Below, piece by piece: positions 50,789 through 60,040 of a DNA stretch of 64,000 bases. The stretch comes from Prevotella sp. E9-3. Its GTDB lineage: Bacteria > Bacteroidota > Bacteroidia > Bacteroidales > Bacteroidaceae. The number at the start of each line of letters is the position of its first letter. The stretch's first letter is position 1. Location: contig NZ_CP091786.1 in NCBI RefSeq assembly GCF_022024015.1, positions 744,001 to 808,000 of the forward strand. The letters are read 5' to 3'. A program made the translations under genes and the position numbers. Below the pieces are notes generated by a model that had not been told where the DNA came from, ran no database searches, and was given only the letters and a program-made list of their open reading frames with translations.

Positions 50789-51304
50789 CTACGCATTTAA
50801 GATTTTGGAATACACATTAGCATAGACCTGACTGTTGACAGCATAGGTGCAACTTGCAAGTTTGGGATTCGCATAGAATGTGTGATAGAACGAAACCTGC
50901 TGATTGCTACTTGTTGCACAGATTGATTGTACAGGCTTCACAATGCCAGCGAGGATTAGCAATACGCCAACACAACGGCAGTATGCGTCAATATCCTTCT
51001 TATTTCCAGCATTGGCAGCAAGACTTCCACCGAATATGCACTGGAGTGTGAAGGCATCACGTACAGTTGCCAAAGGACTCTTGTCGTCAAGATTGAGTTC
51101 CTGAATGGCCACAATCTCCGAAGGAGTAAGATACTTGCGTCCAGAAGGAAGTTCGTCATATTCGGTTTTGCTGCGATCGAAATCCATGACAACCTTCATG
51201 GGCTCATTCATACTGATTGTATTGATAGAAGGCTTGTTTGCCTTAGTTGTCATCTTAACTTTGGTTGGAATGATGGCGAATTCCTTTTTCTTGAACTGTT
51301 TCAT
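50789..51304 (-). CDS. Unknown conserved-looking protein of the mobilizable element
   Basis: 171 residues, not recognised. A polar N-terminus (KKEFAIIPTKVKMTTKANKP) leads to a helical region with Cys and Gly clusters (LQCIFGGSLAANAGNKKDIDAYCRCVGVLLILAGIVKPVQS). There is no signal peptide. The spacing of three bases to the DUF6291-like gene and 44 to the DUF3987 gene shows one transcription unit. Confidence 0.55.
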   Translation of the reverse strand: MKQFKKKEFAIIPTKVKMTTKANKPSINTISMNEPMKVVMDFDRSKTEYDELPSGRKYLTPSEIVAIQELNLDDKSPLATVRDAFTLQCIFGGSLAANAGNKKDIDAYCRCVGVLLILAGIVKPVQSICATSSNQQVSFYHTFYANPKLASCTYAVNSQVYANVYSKILNA

Positions 51305-51348
51305 TTTGAAAGTGTTTTTTGTGGGCTTTCGCCCGGTTTAATACTTTT

Positions 51349-53154
51349 CTAACTCTTCACATAATTGCCTTTGCTCGTTCGCTTGAGTCGTCCGTCCTGA
51401 ATGAACTTGTCAATCCACTTGGCGGCAGTGTTGGGATTCTCGTTCATTTCAGAAACGATTCGGTCGTAAACGGATTTGTCGAACTCATCCGGAAGTTTGT
51501 GATACAACGCATAGCGACGGGCATTGACACCAGTCTCGATGTCGGGGAGGACATTGCGATTGTTCGTCAGACGCAACTTCAAATAGATGTGTATAGAGTG
51601 ATAGAGCAAGATCTCACAAATACACAACACAGTATTGAAATCCTCTTCGGAACACTCCAGAATAATCCTTCCGTCTGGAGTTCTGGTTGGCGGTAGGGAA
51701 CTATCGAATGCACGAATGGCTGTAAGCATCATCATCATGCGAAAGGCAATAAGTCCCAACCGTCGGACGATTCCCTGCATACCATTGTCAACTTCATCGC
51801 AACACTCATCATTGAGCCTGGCCAGCCACTCAACAAAGCGACGTTGAAGATGAGTTGGCAATACGAATACAAAAGAACCTTGATTTATGAATATATCGAG
51901 CAAGTGTAGAAATTCATCACCCATAATCTTGAATACGGCATGTTTCGAGCGAGTCACATCATCGGTGGCGAAGACATCGCGTATTCCTCGACGAAAGGGA
52001 ATAAAATAGAAGATGAATCGGCTGAGCAGTCCGTTTTCCGCATCGGGTATGAGGTGGCGTATCTGTTCGGGAGTACCAGCCAAGACTACAGAGACTCTCG
52101 GATTGTCGATTTCCAAGTATTCTCTATCTTTGCGACGGCTCATACTGATTGTTTCATGATGGAACGCCTTGCGGAGCAAGTCGGAGTAATTGCCATGCTC
52201 GGATTTGAGCGTCTGGCTAAGCGTGTCACCCTCGGTCTCAAAGAGTAGCCCTATACCATCGTTGTCATGCAGTATGCTAATCAAAGAGCTTGCGCTGCTA
52301 TTGGCTGGAATGATAAGAGTCTTCTGTGGTGGAGTAACTGGCTCCATCGCTTCAGGATTTTTGCCTTTGCACTTCTGATACTCGGACAGTTCAAGCTTAT
52401 ATTCAATCATCCTCTGGGCAGTCTGTTCGTGTAGACGTTGATTGATTGGTGCCACAAGTTCACGGCAGAGCGTCAAAGTTCCTTTGCCCATACCGGCTTC
52501 GGCCACAACAAACAGATAAAGGTTGGAGTAAACCACACGTTCATCATAGACACCACACACATTGTAGAAGCAGACAGATAGGCAGCCAATAGCTCCAAGC
52601 AGTATCACATCGCGGTCTTCAATGGAGATGGCATTGCCGACTACTTTCTGCAAGAAGGGCGGCAAAGCTCCGAAAATCTCCTCGGGGAAGTGAGGCAGTT
52701 CGCTTTCTGATTTTACCCATTTTGCCGTTTTACCATTTTGGTAATTTGGTAAAATGGTATTAAAAGAGTGATGGAGTTCGATGCCAGCCTGGGCTGCATA
52801 ATGGAAGAAGGAGGCGATGGTCACACCCGAGCCTCTGCCATTCAGACAATGAGTAAACTGCTTGTCTGTGTTCGCTGGCTCATAATCAGGATGGAGTCGG
52901 CTGACTCTGTGAAAGAAGTCTCGTCCACGTTCTCCCAATCCATCGGCCAAAGCGAAACCAATATTCACCCACATACCATAATCGGGGGCAATGTCAACGC
53001 CATTGGCCTCAATCTCCTGAACAACTCTGTCTATATCAGTAGCGAGGTCTGTTGTAGTCTCAGGAGTGTCATGTGTCTGCAAGGCAGGTAGCGAAGCCTC
53101 TTGTTTAGAAGGGACATTCTCCCATTCTTGGGCGGAAAATATTTTCTTCGACAT
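51349..53154 (-). CDS. DUF3987 primase/helicase-like replication protein
   Basis: About 601 residues from ATG 53152-53154 (MSKKIFSAQEWENVPS). The frame is open further upstream, but that part only overlaps the preceding gene. An N-terminal PriCT-like segment (APDYGMWVNIGFALADGLG) precedes the DUF3987 ATPase-like core with VVAEAGMGKGTL as Walker A and LLFETEGDTL as Walker B-like. A winged-helix end (NTAAKWIDKFIQDGRLKRTS) closes it. Such proteins pair with VirE-N primase domains in Bacteroidetes elements and probably start replication of the excised circle. It overlaps the VirE-N gene by 50 bases. Confidence 0.8.
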   Translation of the reverse strand: MSKKIFSAQEWENVPSKQEASLPALQTHDTPETTTDLATDIDRVVQEIEANGVDIAPDYGMWVNIGFALADGLGERGRDFFHRVSRLHPDYEPANTDKQFTHCLNGRGSGVTIASFFHYAAQAGIELHHSFNTILPNYQNGKTAKWVKSESELPHFPEEIFGALPPFLQKVVGNAISIEDRDVILLGAIGCLSVCFYNVCGVYDERVVYSNLYLFVVAEAGMGKGTLTLCRELVAPINQRLHEQTAQRMIEYKLELSEYQKCKGKNPEAMEPVTPPQKTLIIPANSSASSLISILHDNDGIGLLFETEGDTLSQTLKSEHGNYSDLLRKAFHHETISMSRRKDREYLEIDNPRVSVVLAGTPEQIRHLIPDAENGLLSRFIFYFIPFRRGIRDVFATDDVTRSKHAVFKIMGDEFLHLLDIFINQGSFVFVLPTHLQRRFVEWLARLNDECCDEVDNGMQGIVRRLGLIAFRMMMMLTAIRAFDSSLPPTRTPDGRIILECSEEDFNTVLCICEILLYHSIHIYLKLRLTNNRNVLPDIETGVNARRYALYHKLPDEFDKSVYDRIVSEMNENPNTAAKWIDKFIQDGRLKRTSKGNYVKS

Positions 53155-53734
53155 ATTCCGAGTATTTAGGGTTAATGTATGCCTGTGGGTCGTAGGGCAG
53201 GAAGCAGGAACGAGCCACATCGCTTCCCGATTTATCCACAGGAGGTAATCCAGTTGACTCAATGCAGTTGGCTACAGCCTTGAAATAGCGGGAATGTTCC
53301 CAGCCTTTCAAGTCGATGGGGATAATCCACTTCACGCCATCGCCAGAGGGACTCGTGAACATCAGTTCCGTATCGAAGTAGTCGTGCTTTAGCAGTTGCT
53401 CTTTGAACCTGTCGGGATTTCCGACATGATCAAAATCGAGGCACAACAAACCTGAGTGCTGAATCAGCTCTTTCTCATTTCGCTTGCGAAACAATCCCGA
53501 AAAAGTACAGTAGTCAAAGTGCGTTGCCTTGTACTTCTTAGCTTCTGTGGGTGATGTCAATGAGCGGAGTGTGTCGGTCTGCGGCTTGGCATAGTGACCG
53601 ACAAGATAGCGATAGACATCAACCACCGTGATGGCACGGCATGGCTCGATATTCTGAATGGGGTTTCGGTAAAAGGAGAATCCATGCAGGTCGTCCATAC
53701 CGCGCCAGAAATCGGTTGCGTAGTCTTGCATCAT
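53105..53734 (-). CDS. VirE N-terminal (BT4734-like) primase-type domain protein
   Basis: 209 residues. The conserved segments are THFDYCTFSGLFRKRNEKELIQHSGLLCLDFDHVGN, SPSGDGVKWIIPID and DVARSCFLPYDPQAYINP, which characterise the BT4734-like/VirE N-terminal domain. This domain resembles the archaeo-eukaryotic primase fold; DFD in CLDFDHV would be the catalytic acidic pair. It overlaps the DUF3987 gene by 50 bases and the HTH gene by four, so the three form a replication module. Confidence 0.85.
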   Translation of the reverse strand: MMQDYATDFWRGMDDLHGFSFYRNPIQNIEPCRAITVVDVYRYLVGHYAKPQTDTLRSLTSPTEAKKYKATHFDYCTFSGLFRKRNEKELIQHSGLLCLDFDHVGNPDRFKEQLLKHDYFDTELMFTSPSGDGVKWIIPIDLKGWEHSRYFKAVANCIESTGLPPVDKSGSDVARSCFLPYDPQAYINPKYSEYVEENIFRPRMGECPF

Positions 53735-54096
53735 ACTTCTTTCCCTTTCTTTGAAAGAACAAATTCACGGGCTTCACGCATAAGATCTTCCTCGGACTTC
53801 TGAGCGCCCTTTTTTAGCCACTCATCTATTTCCGACTGTAGGAACATAAGTCCCTTGGTCATCTTATGATAGGGAATTGTCTTCTTAGATACCCATTCAT
53901 AGACAGTCTGCTTCTTGGGATGACTGGGGTGATAAGCACAAAGCTCATCGATGTTCATCCATCGAGGTGATTCACTGGCCTGCTGTTTGTGTCGCAGTGT
54001 GTTGACTGTCTCCTGAAGACTGTCAACTTTTTCAATGAGGTAGGTCAATGCTCTTGGCATCTCCTCCAACGATTTTACCTGAAATGTTTCGGTCAT
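53731..54096 (-). CDS. Excisionase-like helix-turn-helix protein
   Basis: 121 residues from ATG 54094-54096 (MTETFQVKSLEEM); the upstream frame lacks support. After a coiled N-terminal stretch (LIEKVDSLQETVNTLRHK), a MerR/excisionase-type HTH follows (WMNIDELCAYHPSHPKKQTVYEWVSKKTIPYHKMTKGLMFLQSEIDEWL). Similar proteins in Bacteroidetes elements regulate excision or the replication operon. The next gene starts within its stop (ATGA). Confidence 0.75.
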   Translation of the reverse strand: MTETFQVKSLEEMPRALTYLIEKVDSLQETVNTLRHKQQASESPRWMNIDELCAYHPSHPKKQTVYEWVSKKTIPYHKMTKGLMFLQSEIDEWLKKGAQKSEEDLMREAREFVLSKKGKEV

Positions 54097-54333
54097 ATAC
54101 TTGTATTTTTTTGAATTGAATTTTATGCCTTTTTTCGTTGAATGGCAATGCAAAGTAAGTCACTATTTTACGAACAGCCATAAAATTCGAGTTTCAACAG
54201 ACCGATATTATAATTGCTTAAGATTTGAGTATGATTTTGCAGCAAAAATCATACTATAAACCTCATAGACAGAGCTTTATAACAACAAAACAAAAGGTGA
54301 TGAAAACATGTAAATAAGGAAGGGTAATGACAT

Positions 54334-54360
54334 AAAAAAGCCCCCGAAAACTCGGAGGCT
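54334..54360 (-). terminator. Integrase terminator
   Basis: Read on the minus strand, AGCCTCCGA-GTTT-TCGGGGGCT is followed by TTTTTT. It starts 24 bases after the int stop codon. The rest of 54097-54383 is AT-rich and probably holds the promoter of the replication module. Confidence 0.8.
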
Positions 54361-54383
54361 CAACCCGATAAAGCAGGTAGAAA

Positions 54384-55673
54384 TCAGATAGCAGGAACAC
54401 TTTCTACGTTATCATTGGTGGGAGTAAGATTCTCAATATGGATGACATCGGCAGCATTACGCTTACTCTTATCAACAATGTGAGCATAAATCTGAGTGGT
54501 CTTTACATTCGTATGTCCAAGCATTCCTTTAATGGTATAGATGTCGGTATCACGTTCGAGTTGCAGAGTTGCGAAGGTGTGACGGCTGCAATGGAATGTG
54601 ATATGCTTCTTGATGCCCGATGCTTCAATCCATTTCTTCAATGGACGAGAAATCCAAGACGAACCAGTCAGTCCTTCAAATACACGCTGATTTGGTTCTC
54701 TACGTTCTCCGCAAAGGGAGTAGGCCTGTTCGTTGATAGGGAGATAATCTACCACATGTGTCTTTCGCTGGGTGAAGTCCACTCGCCATCCACTTCCTGT
54801 TTGAGTTATTTCGCCCCATGTAAGATCATGAATGTCACACAGACGGATACCAGTGAGTACAGCAAAGAAGAAAGCACGCTTCAATACTTCATTCTCACAA
54901 GGAGTCTTGGCCAATGTTTCTGCTTCTTCAAGTGTCAATGTTTCTCGCTTGACTTTCACATCAGGAATGCCTTTCACCTTGGCTGCGATGTCAACAGTAA
55001 GGTATTCGTCAATGAATGCACGATGCAAACCTGCCTTTACAATAGAGAAATATGTAGCGGCAGAGTTTTGCGAGAGAGTACCACCTTTGTTACCTCCCTG
55101 TGGAGCAGAGAGCATGAACAGCTTTATGTCTTCAAGTAGTTTTGCTGAGATTGTCTTGAACGGGATGGGCTTTCCTTTAGAGTAGATGGACAGCAATTTA
55201 CCTACACGAGTCCAGTTGACGATGATAGAGTCAGAGCTGTTAGGATGACACTTGTAAATAATGCTGTTGAAGTATGCAATGAAATCCTGTTCGCCGCGTT
55301 CGTTCTGAGCAATCATTTCCTGCTCTCTATCGGAATAAACTACGGCGGTGTCGTACTCCTGCTGACGCAAGGCACGTACCTTGTCGGCATATCGACATGC
55401 CTCCTTGTCCAACTGCGATGTGCATTGGATGATGCCATTTGAATCCCGCTTCGGTTTGTACTTGTAGTTACCGTCCTCATCAATCTTGCTGATGGCAGTC
55501 ATATCCCAGATAGGGGTAGTGATGGTACGGTTAACTGCCTCAATGACTCTCTTAGGCTTTGTGCTGCCCGGATTACGTACAGGGTACGACTCGATGTAGA
55601 GGTACCACTCTTCACGGAAGATTGACTTACGGAGCTTAACCGTGACTTTGGTGTGCAATAAAGGTCTTCTCAT
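54384..55673 (-). CDS. int: Tyrosine recombinase (integrase) of the element
   Basis: 429 residues. Catalytic residues: Arg in TGIRLCDIHDLTWGE, Lys in TQRKTH, His-x-x-Arg in FHCSRHTFATL, His in LGHTNVKTT and Tyr in QIYAHI. The N-terminal SAM-like core-binding and arm-binding parts (KVTVKLRKSIFREEWYLYIES) are also present. It inserts and excises the element at the dnaK 3' end. The gene is read away from dnaK and overlaps the zinc-ribbon/HTH gene by four bases. Confidence 0.95.
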   Translation of the reverse strand: MRRPLLHTKVTVKLRKSIFREEWYLYIESYPVRNPGSTKPKRVIEAVNRTITTPIWDMTAISKIDEDGNYKYKPKRDSNGIIQCTSQLDKEACRYADKVRALRQQEYDTAVVYSDREQEMIAQNERGEQDFIAYFNSIIYKCHPNSSDSIIVNWTRVGKLLSIYSKGKPIPFKTISAKLLEDIKLFMLSAPQGGNKGGTLSQNSAATYFSIVKAGLHRAFIDEYLTVDIAAKVKGIPDVKVKRETLTLEEAETLAKTPCENEVLKRAFFFAVLTGIRLCDIHDLTWGEITQTGSGWRVDFTQRKTHVVDYLPINEQAYSLCGERREPNQRVFEGLTGSSWISRPLKKWIEASGIKKHITFHCSRHTFATLQLERDTDIYTIKGMLGHTNVKTTQIYAHIVDKSKRNAADVIHIENLTPTNDNVESVPAI

Positions 55674-56233
55674 TTTGTTTCTGATTTATATAAGTTATCA
55701 ATTTCTTCTTTGGGTACATACACATAGTTGCCAATTTGACGAGAGGGGATGGAGTACTTTCTGACATGTGCCCACACAGAACTATCGTTGATGTGGTATT
55801 TCTCGCAGACTTCTCCGATGGTGTAGCAGTCCTCAGGTTCGAGACTGTACTTCTTGGGCAGAGGTGTTTCCTTGATGTGCTTGGCTATCGGCCGCTTCGC
55901 AAACATCTTCTCCAGATCCTTACGGTTTATTCTTGTAAGCCTGGTACCAATGTTGATGCTTGGTATCTGACCTCGACGAACCATCAGATACAGCGTATCG
56001 CGTTCTACACCATAGATGGCAACAGCTTCCCTGATGGAGATATACTCTCTCACCTTGGGAACACTTTTGGCAATCAAAGCCAACTGCTTTTCTCTGGCTT
56101 CTGCTCTCTTCTTACGTGCGTAAGCCACATCACTGCATTTCTTGCAGCAGTAGAGGCTATCGAGCGTTTTGATGATAAACACCTTTCCGCAGATTCCGCA
56201 CCTTCTTTTGATTTCAAGTCCTAAATTTGGCAT
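55670..56233 (-). CDS. Zinc-ribbon protein with two excisionase-type HTH domains
   Basis: 187 residues. A Cys4 zinc ribbon occupies residues 12-33 (CGICGKVF and CCKKC). Two HTH_17-type domains follow: ISIREAVAIYGVERDTLYLMV (about 66-86) and YTIGEVCEKYHINDSSVWAHV (about 138-158), each with its wing. It is encoded directly before int with an ATGA overlap, so both are made together. A role as excisionase or directionality factor, or as an int regulator, is likely. The fusion of a ribbon with two HTH units is uncommon among small Xis proteins. Confidence 0.75.
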   Translation of the reverse strand: MPNLGLEIKRRCGICGKVFIIKTLDSLYCCKKCSDVAYARKKRAEAREKQLALIAKSVPKVREYISIREAVAIYGVERDTLYLMVRRGQIPSINIGTRLTRINRKDLEKMFAKRPIAKHIKETPLPKKYSLEPEDCYTIGEVCEKYHINDSSVWAHVRKYSIPSRQIGNYVYVPKEEIDNLYKSETK

Positions 56234-56261
56234 CTTTTTGCTTTTTATGAGTTAATATGTG

Positions 56262-56406
56262 ACATGTAACAAATTGAAACAGCCCTCAAACGCCCATTTT
56301 CGTATCCTGTACGTCACCGACTATTAAGTACGGATTAGTAGGAATAAGTAGGTTTTAGTCGGGCTTTTCCTACGTTTTTGTCGTGCTACACACATGTAAC
56401 AAAAAA
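56262..56406 (+). promoter_or_regulatory. Two putative integrase arm sites (right end)
   Basis: ACATGTAACAAA (56262-56273) and ACATGTAACAAAAAA (56392-56406) match the two motifs at the left end. They lie between the int operon and the dnaK junction. The remaining sequence of this gap shows no gene. Confidence 0.55.
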
Positions 56407-56463
56407 GCCGTAAAAAAAGGCAGAATAAGCACATAGAAAACATGAGCCCATAAAAAGCAAATG

Positions 56464-56541
56464 GCGTGTAACTCATTGAGCTACACGCCATTTGATAGTG
56501 TTTTGTTATGTCTTTACTTATGCGTCTCATTTGACCTCCTC
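56464..56541 (-). other. Right attachment region and dnaK terminator
   Basis: The hairpin at 56464-56488 (25 nt, identical to 36640-36664) lies 39 bases after the dnaK stop and would terminate dnaK. ACCTCCTC (56534-56541) within the last codons (EEVK) is the best candidate crossover core. The element appears to supply the dnaK tail on this side. Confidence 0.7.
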
Positions 56542-58437
56542 GAAGTCGGCATCCTGAATGTTGTCGTTAGGATTCGACTGAGCCTGCTGACCACCCTGAT
56601 ACTGCTGACCAGCGTCGGCACCGGGCTGAGGGCCAGCCTGACCCTGCTGGTACATCTTCTGAGATGCAGCCTGCATAACGGTGTTCAGGTTGTTGATGGC
56701 ATTGTCGATGGCAGCAATGTCACCGCTCTTGTGAGCATCCTTCAGCTGCTGAACAGCCTGCTCTACGTTGGCCTTGTCGGCACCCAGCTTGTCGCCATTC
56801 TCGTTGAGGAATGTCTCGGTCTGGAAAATCATAGAGTCGGCCTGATTCATCTTATCGATGCGCTCACGCTCCTTCTTGTCGTTCTCGGCATTCTTCTCAG
56901 CCTCAGCCTTCATGCGGTCAATCTCTTCCTGTGAAAGACCTGAAGATGCCTCGATGCGGATGGCCTGTTCCTTACCAGTAGCCTTATCTTTGGCTGATAC
57001 TTTCAGAATACCGTTGGCATCGATGTCGAATGTAACTTCAATCTGAGGAACACCACGACGGGCGGGAGCAATACCGGTGAGGTTGAACTGGCCGATGCTC
57101 TTATTCTGAGCAGCCATAGGACGTTCACCCTGCAGCACATGAATGGTTACCTCTGTCTGATTATCGGCAGCGGTAGAGAAAGTCTCACTCTTCTTGCAAG
57201 GAATGGTTGAGTTGGCCTCGATCAACTTGGTCATCACACCACCGAGGGTCTCAATACCCAGTGTAAGAGGTGTAACGTCGAGCAGCACGATGTCCTGACC
57301 AGTCTCCTGATTCAGAATAGCACCCTGGATGGCAGCACCTACAGCAACAACCTCATCGGGGTTAACACCCTTTGAAGGCTCCTTGCCGAAGTAGTTCTTA
57401 ACGAGTGTCTGTACAGCAGGAATACGGCTTGAACCACCTACGAGGATTACCTCGTCGATGTCGCTTACAGAGATACCTGCATCGCGAACTGCATTCTGAC
57501 ATGGTACGAGACAAGCCTGAATGAGGTTATGAGCCAACTGTTCAAACTTTGCACGTGTAAGAGTCTTTACAAGGTGTTTAGGACCTGCAGCAGTAGCTGT
57601 GATGTAAGGAAGATTGATTTCTGTTGATGTAGAGCTTGACAACTCAATCTTTGCCTTTTCAGCTGCTTCCTTCAGACGCTGCATAGCCATAGGATCATTC
57701 TTCAGGTCAGCGCCCTCGTCGTTCTTGAACTCCTGAACCAACCAGTCGATGATTACCTGGTCGAAGTCGTCACCACCAAGGTGAGTGTCACCATTGGTTG
57801 AAAGTACTTCAAATACGCCACCACCGAAATCGAGGATAGAGATATCGAATGTACCGCCACCAAGGTCGAACACGGCAATCTTCATATCCTTATTGGTCTT
57901 GTCGATACCGTAAGCCAATGCAGCAGCAGTAGGCTCGTTTACAATACGACGTACGTTCAGACCTGCAATCTGGCCGGCTTCCTTTGTTGCCTGACGCTGA
58001 GAGTCAGAGAAGTAAGCAGGAACTGTAATTACAGCCTCGGTCACTTCCTGTCCCAGATAATCCTCAGCAGTCTTCTTCATCTTCTGAAGTACCATTGCTG
58101 AGATTTCCTGAGGAGTATATTTGCGGCCATCGATATCTACGCGAGGATAGCCACCTTCATTTACTACATGATAAGGTACGCGTGAGATTTCTTTCTCAGT
58201 CTGCTGCCAGTTCTCACCCATGAAGCGCTTGATAGAGTAAACGGTCTTCTGAGGATTGGTAATAGCCTGACGTTTAGCAGGATCACCGATCTTACGCTCA
58301 CCGCCATCTACAAAACCCACTACAGAAGGTGTAGTACGCTTACCTTCGCTATTTGCAATCACAACGGGTTCGTTGCCTTCAAATACGGCAACACAACTGT
58401 TAGTTGTACCCAAGTCAATTCCAATAATTTTTCCCAT
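56527..58437 (-). CDS. dnaK: Chaperone DnaK (Hsp70)
   Basis: 636 residues, a full-length Hsp70. The N-terminus is [14 protein letters not shown], with phosphate motifs [11 protein letters not shown] and [11 protein letters not shown], the linker [13 protein letters not shown], and a C-terminal lid rich in Gln/Gly ([14 protein letters not shown]) ending DADFEEVK. It folds proteins with DnaJ and GrpE using ATP. The last codons are probably restored by the integrated element, and the coding sequence is intact. No grpE or dnaJ gene is adjacent. Confidence 0.98.
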   Translation of the reverse strand: MGKIIGIDLGTTNSCVAVFEGNEPVVIANSEGKRTTPSVVGFVDGGERKIGDPAKRQAITNPQKTVYSIKRFMGENWQQTEKEISRVPYHVVNEGGYPRVDIDGRKYTPQEISAMVLQKMKKTAEDYLGQEVTEAVITVPAYFSDSQRQATKEAGQIAGLNVRRIVNEPTAAALAYGIDKTNKDMKIAVFDLGGGTFDISILDFGGGVFEVLSTNGDTHLGGDDFDQVIIDWLVQEFKNDEGADLKNDPMAMQRLKEAAEKAKIELSSSTSTEINLPYITATAAGPKHLVKTLTRAKFEQLAHNLIQACLVPCQNAVRDAGISVSDIDEVILVGGSSRIPAVQTLVKNYFGKEPSKGVNPDEVVAVGAAIQGAILNQETGQDIVLLDVTPLTLGIETLGGVMTKLIEANSTIPCKKSETFSTAADNQTEVTIHVLQGERPMAAQNKSIGQFNLTGIAPARRGVPQIEVTFDIDANGILKVSAKDKATGKEQAIRIEASSGLSQEEIDRMKAEAEKNAENDKKERERIDKMNQADSMIFQTETFLNENGDKLGADKANVEQAVQQLKDAHKSGDIAAIDNAINNLNTVMQAASQKMYQQGQAGPQPGADAGQQYQGGQQAQSNPNDNIQDADFEEVK

Positions 58438-58584
58438 AGTTGTATTATTTTTAATTATTATTATTCAAAAATCTATGCGGTATTAACCACCAATGAAATA
58501 GCAAAGCGTATGCCAAAAGTGATTTTTTTTGCACTTCTCTGCCAATTAACACGCCATTTTGTCATAGAAATAAAAGTTTTTTTC

Positions 58585-58592
58585 TATCTTTG
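58585..58592 (+). promoter_or_regulatory. -7 box of the secreted-protein gene
   Basis: TATCTTTG matches TAnnTTTG and lies 36 bases before the ATG at 58629. TTTG at 58558-58561 is a possible -33 element with a slightly long spacer. Confidence 0.55.
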
Positions 58593-58628
58593 CAGCGTGA
58601 ATTATAGTTCTTTTACAATAAAAAAGCC

Positions 58629-59948
58629 ATGACAAAGAAATTTTTTTTATTAGCTTCAATTACTCTTTTGTCCGTATTGGCTAATGCCCAAACCCGTGAT
58701 CCAAACAATAAGTATTTGGTATGGACCAATAATATTATTTTCTCTGAAGAGAAGCCTGAGGAAGAAAAAGAGGAATTGGCTGAAGAAGAGGAACAAGCCA
58801 AAGGTTTCATTGAGACTTATTTCCGCTATGTGAGTATGTGTGATTGGAAGGAAGGCATGAAATTTATGGTGGTTCCTGACAAGAAAGATATGGTGGTACG
58901 CACCTTTGCCGACAGTTTAGGACGTTTGGTGAGCAGTATGTCACTGCGTCATAAAATTATGGTTTACAAGGGGCATACTGGTGAAGGTGACCTTCACGAA
59001 CGTGTAAACTTCGTGTGTGAGGATGACGGAAAGACCTACTACTATGAGTTGCCGACAGCCACGTTCGAGGATTACTGTTTCTCTAAGTTTGGTGTGCCTA
59101 CGTTAGCCTATTTGGGTGATGTGGATACGGCTATTGAGCAATTGGTAGGTAAAAAACTCATAACAAAGAATGATGTATATAATGTGGACGTTAGTACCAC
59201 GAGCTATGGATATGAGAAAATCAAGGTTCCTGTAGGAACTGAGGTTACTGTTGTAGCTGCTGGTGTGGGTACTCGTAATTATCCTGTTAAATTGATTGTT
59301 GCTGATAATTCCGGACGCGAGTTCTTTCAGAATGTAGCAATCAGCCGTACCAACAGTGGTATGCGTGACAATGAGTTTACCGGCGATGAAGTTAAGCATA
59401 CCTTTGAGGGCTCTTTTGATTTGTTGGGTGATGCTGCTTTGGCTGACAAAGAATATGATAAGTATATTGGACGTAAAGTGTTCACCCTCTATAAGACAGA
59501 CATGAAGCTTGAGGATGGAACTATTGAGAGTATTCCACGTTTGACAGGCTTCGAAATTAAAACAATGCATGTACTGGGTGGCACACATTATGTCAAAATG
59601 ACACTCGACCGTGATGGAAAGCTATACACCAAGCAGGTGACCTTCCAGCAGGAAAGTGTGATTGGCGATATGGCAGGTGAGCATGAAGATTATTATTTTA
59701 ACCTGTTTGCCAGTGGTAATGTAGGAACTATCAAAGGTGTTCGCAAGGAGCACATGAACGATATTCGCCAAGGTGTTGTTCGTAAGGGCTTCAATGAGTC
59801 GGAGGTTAAGCTGGCATTGGGCAATCCAAACAGAACGCTTAAAACCAATAAGACTACATATTCATGGGTTTACACCTCGGCAAAGAATGGTTCACATTCC
59901 GTTGTCACTTTCAGTTTGAAGAACAAGGAAGTGTTATATGTGAAATAG
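58629..59948 (+). CDS. Secreted protein of unknown function with BamE/SmpA-like C-terminus
   Basis: 439 residues with a signal peptide ending ANAQ. An acidic stretch follows (EEKPEEEKEELAEEEEQ, about 38-54), then beta-rich domains. The last 70 residues (IRQGVVRKGFNESEVKLALGNPNR and TYSWVYTS) follow the SmpA/BamE-like pattern in which a helix and GxP lead to strands with W-Y. No lipobox is seen, so it is periplasmic or exported. It lies between divergent dnaK and convergent recA as a single-gene unit. No function can be assigned. Confidence 0.75.
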   Translation: MTKKFFLLASITLLSVLANAQTRDPNNKYLVWTNNIIFSEEKPEEEKEELAEEEEQAKGFIETYFRYVSMCDWKEGMKFMVVPDKKDMVVRTFADSLGRLVSSMSLRHKIMVYKGHTGEGDLHERVNFVCEDDGKTYYYELPTATFEDYCFSKFGVPTLAYLGDVDTAIEQLVGKKLITKNDVYNVDVSTTSYGYEKIKVPVGTEVTVVAAGVGTRNYPVKLIVADNSGREFFQNVAISRTNSGMRDNEFTGDEVKHTFEGSFDLLGDAALADKEYDKYIGRKVFTLYKTDMKLEDGTIESIPRLTGFEIKTMHVLGGTHYVKMTLDRDGKLYTKQVTFQQESVIGDMAGEHEDYYFNLFASGNVGTIKGVRKEHMNDIRQGVVRKGFNESEVKLALGNPNRTLKTNKTTYSWVYTSAKNGSHSVVTFSLKNKEVLYVK

Positions 59949-59961
59949 TCACTGGACTTTA

Positions 59962-60028
59962 AGCGTATAGAAAAAGAATCGGCAAAGCAATCGTAATGAT
60001 TACTTTGCCGATTCTTTTTCTATACGCT
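59962..60028. terminator. Long bidirectional terminator between convergent genes
   Basis: The 26-base arm 59962-59987 pairs perfectly with 60003-60028, with a 15-base loop. The stem contains AAAAAGAATC/GATTCTTTTT. It separates the secreted-protein gene from recA and would stop both. Confidence 0.9.
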
Positions 60029-60040
60029 AATGGGCAGTTC

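Larger units (their letters stand above)
36640..56541. mobile_element. Integrative mobilizable element inserted at the 3' end of dnaK
   Basis: About 19.9 kb bounded by direct repeats of the dnaK terminator hairpin and tail. The integrase and its zinc-ribbon/HTH partner lie at the right end next to dnaK. Leftward genes encode an HTH protein, VirE-N primase-like, DUF3987, two unknowns and a MobV relaxase beside an oriT-like hairpin. No conjugation (Tra) genes are present, so it would depend on a helper conjugative element. The left half (about 37-46.76 kb) is a CTnDOT-type insert with tet(Q)-rteA-rteB. Confidence 0.75.
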
